Source of the DNA: Gnetum montanum
Taxonomy: Eukaryota; Streptophyta; Gnetopsida; Gnetales; Gnetaceae
Direction: 5' to 3'
NCBI GenBank assembly: GCA_015680685.1
Contig: MNCI01006585.1
Span: 124,001-188,000 of the forward strand
Length of the DNA stretch: 64,000 nt
Of this stretch, positions 58,184 through 64,000 are shown one piece after another. Both the position numbers and the translations under genes were made by a program. Each line of letters opens with the position of its first letter. Position 1 is the stretch's first letter. Below the pieces are notes generated by a model. It saw only the letters and a list, made by a program, of their open reading frames with translations, did no database searches and was not told the DNA's origin.

Positions 58184-59315
58184 TGAGGATCAAGAACTTA
58201 GAAGGGGGGATGAATAAGTTCCCTAATAAAAATTGATTAGCCACAAAAACCACACCAAAATTTAACATGGTTCCCCAACTTGGGTAGTCCACACTAAGAG
58301 GGCATATTCCTTGCACACCTCTAGACTTTGTTTCTCTAAAATGTGGTTTGAAGGGTACCACACCCTATACTAGCTCTAAGCTCTACTCTAGAGTGTTTTG
58401 TCACTATGAAACCACTCAACCCCACAAGGTACCAACAAGCTTAGAATGTGGTTTTAAGAATCCCATAATCTTTTCAAAATTAAGCTCTACTTTAGAGTGT
58501 TTTGATGTTGTACAAACATTCAATCTTGTAGAATCCTAACAAGCTTAATTATGATGCCTTCTCATAAGAGGCACATTAGCCCTAATAAGGCAACAAGAGA
58601 AAAACAAAAACATAAGAAAAAAATGTAACTTAAATTTACACGTCCTTGTACTTTGAAGCATAGTTCTGCAATTAAGAAAATGATATGACAAATAAAGTAC
58701 AAAAGTACAATTGAATAGAATACACAATGATCACTTTGATATTGATAATACTTACTCTTTTCCCAAGAATTTGATATCTTCTTATAGCCTCAAAGTTTTT
58801 GAAAATACCTTGAAATTTGTGAAATGGCTAATTTACAACTAGTGTAGACATTGTCTTTAAAGGTGGGACATCTATCTAAGATCTGCCTCAAATCTGGAGA
58901 GACATTTCTATCAAAAGTGAAATGTCTCTGAGAAGACATCTCTATGGAGATGTCTTCTTTCTAAAAGAGAAATCTTCTATTTTGTAAGATGTCTTCCTAT
59001 GAAAGACTTCATTTTGTCCAAGATGTCTTTTATTCCTTGGAGATACCTTCTCAACATTTGAGCTCTGGTTAAGGCTTTCTCTTGTTAATTTGGCTTCTTC
59101 CCAATCCTTGAAGCATCTTCATTTGACTTGTAGCCTTCATCTTTATCCATGCTTGTCCATGCTCTTATCTTTCCCATGTAGTCTTTTTTTTTTTTTTTTG
59201 ACATCTCTTTATAGATCTTACTTCTTGAGTTCTCATGCCCTACAAAAACATCACATTCCACAACATTCTATGTTCTTCTTTTTTCTTAAGGTTTTTACAT
59301 ACCAAAAGTTCAACA
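58184..59315 (-). mobile_element. 3' LTR of the copia element
   Basis: On the minus strand it starts TGTTGAACTTTTGG and ends GATCCTCA, 1,132 bp. The first 300 bases in window order match 63,695-64,000 with scattered changes. Within it, a stretch around CTCTACT-TAGAGTGTTTTG ending in CAACAAGCTTA occurs twice (near 58,380 and 58,487). Confidence 0.85.
58931..58958. repeat. Perfect 12-bp hairpin in the copia LTR
   Basis: AGAAGACATCTC, loop TATG, GAGATGTCTTCT. It lies in a stretch (58,890-59,035) full of AGACATCT and AGATGTCT words. It is probably a structured part of the LTR transcript or a regulatory repeat. Confidence 0.8.
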
Positions 59316-59331
59316 ATCTTCCCCTTTTTGG
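59316..59331 (-). other. Polypurine tract of the copia element
   Basis: On the minus strand it reads CCAAAAAGGGGAAGAT directly before the LTR start TGTTGAAC. This is a form widely seen in plant copia elements. Confidence 0.82.
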
Positions 59332-59739
59332 TGATGTCCAAAACATAAGAAAATGTGTGAGTCAATAAACAATTTGAACAATAATAACCAATAAAATTAT
59401 TAAGACATATAAAGTTTAGTGACAACCCTAAACCCTAAACCAAGCTTAAGGCATAGGGTAAAGATCGCATGAAATCTAAAAAGAAGCTATACTATGCAAA
59501 GGCAAAAGTTGTCTCCAAAATAATGCAACAAAACACATGATATAGAAGCATGATCTATCTGTAGCATAATCTTTCCACAACATTATTCACAATACATATG
59601 GCTGTTGAAGCATCTTCTTCTTTTACAGAAATCACACATGTGCAAGTCCACATCAAAAACACATGTTTACATCATCAAACTATCCATATAACAATCTATA
59701 TACATCAAAAACTCTTTCCCCCTTTTTGGACATCATCAA
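59332..59739 (-). other. Noncoding link before the copia polypurine tract
   Basis: No gene. A second AAAAAGGGGGAAAG-like tract lies at 59,724-59,737 next to a CCTTTTTG/CAAAAAGG inverted repeat (59,729-59,752). Confidence 0.45.
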
Positions 59740-61430
59740 AAAGGAGAGATGATCCAAGGACCCTAATCACTGATTTCTATTACATTGTTGGAGTCCTCAT
59801 CTGAAGCAACTGCAACATGAGAAGGCCTCTAAGTCTTCTCATCATCATCATCGTTATTGGTACTAGCACTATTTGTGTGCTACTCATCATCATCATCCAA
59901 AGAGGGCAACTGGATAGGAGCTCTCCATGAATGAAGCTTCACTTAAAATCAAGATGAAGGTGGTGGATCTATTTTTGATGAAGCCTACTGAGAGGATGAT
60001 GAAGCTTCCTTCCTTTAATAGGTGATGGCATCACTAGGCCCCCATTGAAATAAAGATATTTATGATGCTCTTCATAACCTACTACTCAAAAGATATAAGA
60101 GCATCATCTTGATGTGGAACACTGGGTCCCAACTACATAGGATTAGGATGCTTCCCTTAGACATGTGCTAGTGATGCACCAAGCTCCTCTAAATCTAACT
60201 CAATTTCTAAGTCATAGGTCCAGGATTATCCAGTTGTTGCCAAAGGTCCTCCTCACTATCTGAAATAGCATGAGTGATGATCTCCTTGAATTACTACCCA
60301 TCAAGAAGAAGAGGTACACTAGCTACATCCATTCTCTTACAAAGGTAAGAGAGATTCCTACCAGTCATCCCTAAAGTATGAGCAAATGGACAAAGTAGCT
60401 TCTTTAGGGAAGATCTCATCTATCCACTAATATATTTGGACCTTCTCAACTAAGGAGAGGCCCAGGATGGTGATGCTAGTCTCTTCTTCTTCTGGGACTG
60501 AGATGGCTTGGTGCTAGATCCTACTTCATCAACACGGGAGGATCTCCTCTTCTCTGCATACTCACCAATGTTCCTTTTGCCTTTAAGTAAAAAAATCTCT
60601 AGAATGGATACACCTCTCTAATGGATCAACAAGTTAATGAGGTGAGGGTGCCTAAGGATTCTCTTCTTGGTGAACATGATCAACATGTCACGGTAGATAG
60701 TATGCCCTAAGTCCAATGGTTGTCCTGTAAGAAGGTAGTAGAGAACAAAACCTTGTGCTAGCAGCAAATAGTTATAGCTTCCCACTTTTACAATGATGTT
60801 ATACAAAATAATGAGTGATAGAGTGGAAGTATTTGGAGATATCTTATTCCTATAACTTCTCCTTCTACCAAAAGATACAAACTCTCCAAACAATATATCA
60901 CAAAATTCATCTTGGGTAATAGGAGTTATACCATTCGTAAATATCATTCATGGAATTGAAGACAATCCAAAATACATCAACACTAGAGATCCCAAGAAGT
61001 GAATTGACTACTTGAGGAGATATATTAATTACTAAATCCCCAACCATGGTAATAAATTCCCCAACAACAACATTTGTAATTACAATGTTATAATAAAACT
61101 CCCAAATAATAACTGTAGGCACATAAAAATCCATGGAAATGAAGGTAACCTAATTCAACACTTAAATGAAACTCATTAATGCTTGTTGCCTATGTTGAGG
61201 AAAGGAAAGATAGCACTCTCAAATGATAGAAATGATTTGAGTTACTTTAAACCAATGTTGGATGCTAACTAATCTAAATTGAGGGTTGTATATGCCTAGA
61301 TTGCTGGCGGATGCTCCCCTTCACCTCTTCTTTGGTGTTACCCTTGATATTCCAACCTTCTTATGAGCCATGGGTTCTTAAATCGTTGTAGTAGATGAAG
61401 CCCTAGTCATCTCCCTGTGGTCATCTTGTT
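59740..61430 (-). pseudogene. Second ORF of the copia element, transposon-associated, unassigned
   Basis: The readable pieces are 60,907-61,134 and 60,618-60,947. They include VGEFITMVGDLVINISPQVV, then VNSLLGIS. That pattern resembles the plant 'putative plant transposon protein' family often found beside retrotransposon genes, an assignment by eye only. A basic stretch follows near 60,480-60,560, and the C-terminus is acidic (runs of Asp near 59,850 and 59,895). It is broken by several stops. It occupies the place where pol should be. Confidence 0.5.
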
Positions 61431-61780
61431 AAAACTAGAGGAGAAATGAGAGTTTGGATTTTATAGTGACATCTAATGAGGGTTTTAAACAAAAAAGTAG
61501 ATGTCTCCTTTAAAAGATAGATATCTCATCCATGTTTAAAACTATAGGTAGACATCTTCTTTATAAAGTAGATGTCTTGTCCATGTTGAGGGAAAAATAG
61601 GTAGACATCTCGTTTTAGGAGTAAATGTCTCTAGGTAGACGTCTCCTTTTGAAAGTAGACATCTTCAAGAAGACGTCTCAGCAAGTTGGGGTTTGGCAAG
61701 ATGGGGCTCAGGGATGGCAGCCAAGGATCATAGTCTTAAAAGATACTTATAATGAATTAAAAACTTACCTCTACTTACCC
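61431..61780. repeat. AGACATCT/AGATGTCT word cluster
   Basis: Between the two ORFs of the copia element, words such as GTAGATGTCTCC, GTAGACATCTTC and GTAGACGTCTCC occur about ten times from 61,468 to 61,680. Some form hairpins, for example AGACATCTTC-AA-GAAGACGTCT with one mismatch. No coding sequence is seen. The same words occur in the LTR. Confidence 0.7.
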
Positions 61781-63641
61781 TCCTTATTGAAGAGAATGTA
61801 GGTGTCTAGTATGCTTTAGAATGAGATTCCTCTTTTGAGGTCTATCTTCTCACACAAACTTCTTCAATTTCCAAGGCTTGGCTTCCTCTCACAACTTTTT
61901 TTGAGAGAGTCTCCTCATTCTCATGTTCCTTCCTTTTGATTCTCCATTCTTTCTTAACTCCCTTGTCCTTTTGAGTTATCCATGCTTTCCTATGGTCCTA
62001 CACACTTTCCTTTCTTAGTGTATTTGGGTAAGACCAAGGAGTCCTATGATATGACCAAGTATTCATTTGATAATATTTTAAATTACAATTCCAATGCTTA
62101 TGTCCAAACCTATTACAATAATAACATCTAATCTTTCTATTGTGATTAAAGTAATCAACCCTTGGAGTTATCTTTTTATTACCTGTAGTGCTAGTAATTA
62201 GCTTAATCTTTGGAGTGCTTTCTTACTTAAATGAGGTTTTTGTAGATTCTTGTTCCTATTGATAACATCCTAGACCACTTTTGTCATTTGGACTTCTTCC
62301 TTATCTAGGAACCATCCAAAGAGATTCTTTTCCTTTAACCAACCTCTCATTTACAAGTTTAGCATCTACAAGTTCTTCCTTAACCTGCTCATTATATTTG
62401 GTTAGTTTCTTATTCTTAGCCCTTAGGTCTGAGATTTCTTTCGTAAGATCCAAAATCTTTATATTCAATAAAGAAATGTCTTGATCCTTGATTTTAAGTT
62501 TTTTATTCAACTTTATGCAAAGATTTTGAAAAGATAAAAGTTCATACCTCTCTTTCTCATTTTGAAATTCATCATCTAAGAGGCTAACCTCATCATCTAT
62601 GAGAGCCATGCAAATAAGATATGAATGTTTTGTGGCCTCATCCACCTCTTCTTCACTTTGCTCACCGTCATTCTAGTTTGTGTAGAAGTTAGTCTTTTTC
62701 ACATCCATCTCACGTCTATTCCTCCATTGCAACGTGCCATTACTAGGACATTTGGAGGTCACATGGCCTCTTCCACCACATATCCAACATTCTATTGAAG
62801 AAGAATTAGAATTGGAAAAATTTATACCTCTTTCCTTTCCTCTAAATTGATTAGATCCTTGTTGATTTGAGCTCTTATTCCTTTTTTTTTTCATAAGCCT
62901 TTGTAGCCTTCTAGATATAAGCATTATTTCTTCTTTGTTGCTTACATCTTGCTTAGCGGGTTCTTTTTCCTTGGAGGAAAATTTTAGGGTAATGGACTTT
63001 TCTTTTCTTGCTCCTTCACTTATGATGTTCATTTCATAAGTAATAAGAGCATTTTGGAGCTCTTCAAATTTTAAAATTGAAAAATCTCTAATCTCCTTCA
63101 TGGCTATGACCTTAGGTCTAAATTCCAGTTGTAGAGTCCTAATCATTTTTATTATTACATCACTTTTAGGAAATTCCTTGCCTATGCCCATGATTATCAT
63201 AACTAGATCATTTGCCCTAGAGAAATAATCTTTTATTTTCTCACCTTCTCTCATTCTAAGTTTATCATACTCACTTTGCAAGACTAAAAGTTTAGAATGC
63301 TTAACTATCGATGTTTCCTCATAGGTAGCTTCTAAAGTTTCCCAAATTTCTTTGGCAATTTTACATCCAACTACTCTATTAAATTCAGATTTATTCAATG
63401 CACAATATAAACAATTTTTTACCTTAGATTCATGCATAAAATTATCTCTTTCTTCTTGCATCCACTTGCTCCAAGGCTTGATACCCTTTGTTATGTCATC
63501 GATGGGTGGTGTGTAGCCTTTGAGGATTGACTTCCATACTTCAAACTTCATAGACTCAAAGAAGCCTTGCATCCTTGATTTCCAATAGGCAAAATCAAAC
63601 CCATCAAACATTGGTGGTTGTATGTAAGAAGTACCCTCCAT
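61781..63641 (-). pseudogene. Gag of the copia element
   Basis: A well-kept frame from ATG 63,641 runs 322 codons to a single TAG at 62,672-62,670. It then continues in the same frame to about 62,301. It begins with PPMFDGFDFAYWKSRMQGFF, as in plant copia gag. Residues 85-160 form the helical domain (ARE-IWETLEATYEE type). A CX2CX4HX4C zinc knuckle, CWICGGRGHVTSKC, lies at residues 285-298. A Lys/Glu coiled coil follows (62,301-62,645). A second knuckle, CYYCNRFGHKHWNC, lies near 62,100 after further stops. This is the youngest-looking coding sequence in the window. Confidence 0.9.
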
Positions 63642-63680
63642 AGTTCACTCTTGAAGTTGATATTGAATGAAAGAGTATTA

Positions 63681-63693
63681 GGCTCTAATACCA
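63681..63693 (-). other. Primer binding site of the copia element (tRNA-Met type)
   Basis: On the minus strand it reads TGGTATTAGAGCC. The usual copia site is TGGTATCAGAGC, so there is one C-to-T change. It lies between the LTR and the gag start. Confidence 0.88.
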
Positions 63694-63694
63694 C

Positions 63695-64000
63695 TAAAGG
63701 ATCAAGAACTTAGAAGGGGGGATGAATAAGTTCCCCAATAAAAATTGATCAACCACAAAAACCACACCAAAATTTAATGTGGTTCACCAACTTGGGTAGT
63801 TCACACTCAAAGGGTAGATTCCTTGGACATCTTCAAACTTTTTTTCTCTAAAATGTGGTTTGAAGGATACCACACCTTGTATAAGCTCTAAGCTCTACTT
63901 TGGAGTGTTTTGTCCCTACGAAACCACTCAACCCCAAAAGGTCCCANAGTGTTTTGTCCCTACGAAACCACTCAACCCCAAAAGGTCCCAACAAGCTTAG
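63695..64000 (-). mobile_element. 5' LTR of the copia element, cut by the window end
   Basis: Matches the first 300 bases of 58,184-59,315 in window order. It contains a single-N gap at 63,947. Confidence 0.85.
63904..63990. other. Single-N gap with 43-bp flanking duplication
   Basis: Bases 63,904-63,946 before the N (63,947) recur exactly at 63,948-63,990. The other LTR has this stretch once, so the second copy is almost certainly an assembly artefact. Confidence 0.88.

Larger units (their letters stand above)
58184..64000 (-). mobile_element. Ty1/copia element without visible pol, minus strand
   Basis: In reading order: 5' LTR (63,695 to beyond the window), Met-type primer site, gag, a second ORF, polypurine tract, 3' LTR (58,184-59,315). 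The internal region is about 4.4 kb. Gag and the second ORF take up most of it, and I find no protease, integrase, RT or RNase H motif. It would need enzymes from another element to move. The target duplication cannot be checked because the right end is outside the window. Confidence 0.8.

Noticed and set aside
1-64000. tRNA, rRNA or organelle DNA
   Set aside because: No such genes were recognised. tRNA-like words occur only as retroelement primer sites.

Overview
This window looks like plant nuclear DNA from a large, repeat-rich genome. The recognisable coding matter consists of plant transposon lineages: Ty3/gypsy of Tat and Athila type, Ty1/copia, and L1-like and RTE-like LINEs. I see no intact host gene, tRNA, rRNA or CRISPR array. 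Most frames carry many stops and frameshifts. A conifer or other gymnosperm is plausible, given thick layers of old retrotransposons, but this is inference.

Layout. (1) 1-17,190: an LTR-like stretch on the plus strand, then a decayed minus-strand Tat-type gypsy element. Its integrase, two RNase H domains and RT lie at 2,367-5,866, and its protease and gag at 11,300-15,154. Between these halves sits a plus-strand gene (about 6,499-10,769) whose GT-AG introns join in frame. Three clusters of tandem hairpin repeats lie in the spacers of this region. (2) 17,195-23,525: the 3' half of plus-strand Athila-like element B (pol tail, spacer, ORF3, polypurine tract, LTR). (3) About 23,526-26,023 and 37,368-38,640: two halves of a minus-strand L1-like LINE, split by minus-strand Athila-like element E2 (26,029-37,362, target duplication AAGTT). 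E2's gag is itself split by a solo LTR (33,270-34,032). (4) 38,859-39,322: a plus-strand RTE-like LINE fragment, followed by a minus-strand 3' LTR (element E3). (5) 40,395-53,565: plus-strand Athila-like element E1, complete from LTR to LTR, with target duplication ATAAC. (6) 53,946-58,183: minus-strand element C (3' LTR and ORF3). (7) 58,184 to the window end: a minus-strand copia element with gag and an unrelated ORF but no visible pol.

The Athila-like elements share a tRNA-Asp type primer site, gag, a protease with DLG in place of DTG/DSG, RT, RNase H and integrase. They also share a second polypurine tract exactly at the end of pol, a conserved noncoding spacer of about 1.5-2 kb and, in three of four copies, a coiled-coil ORF3 in the env position. 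Stops are mostly TAG. Several fall at the same codon in different copies, as expected from deamination of methylated CHG sites.

Three single-N gaps (5,919; 26,128; 63,947) are each flanked by exact direct copies of 43-46 bases. They look like unmerged contig ends rather than biology.
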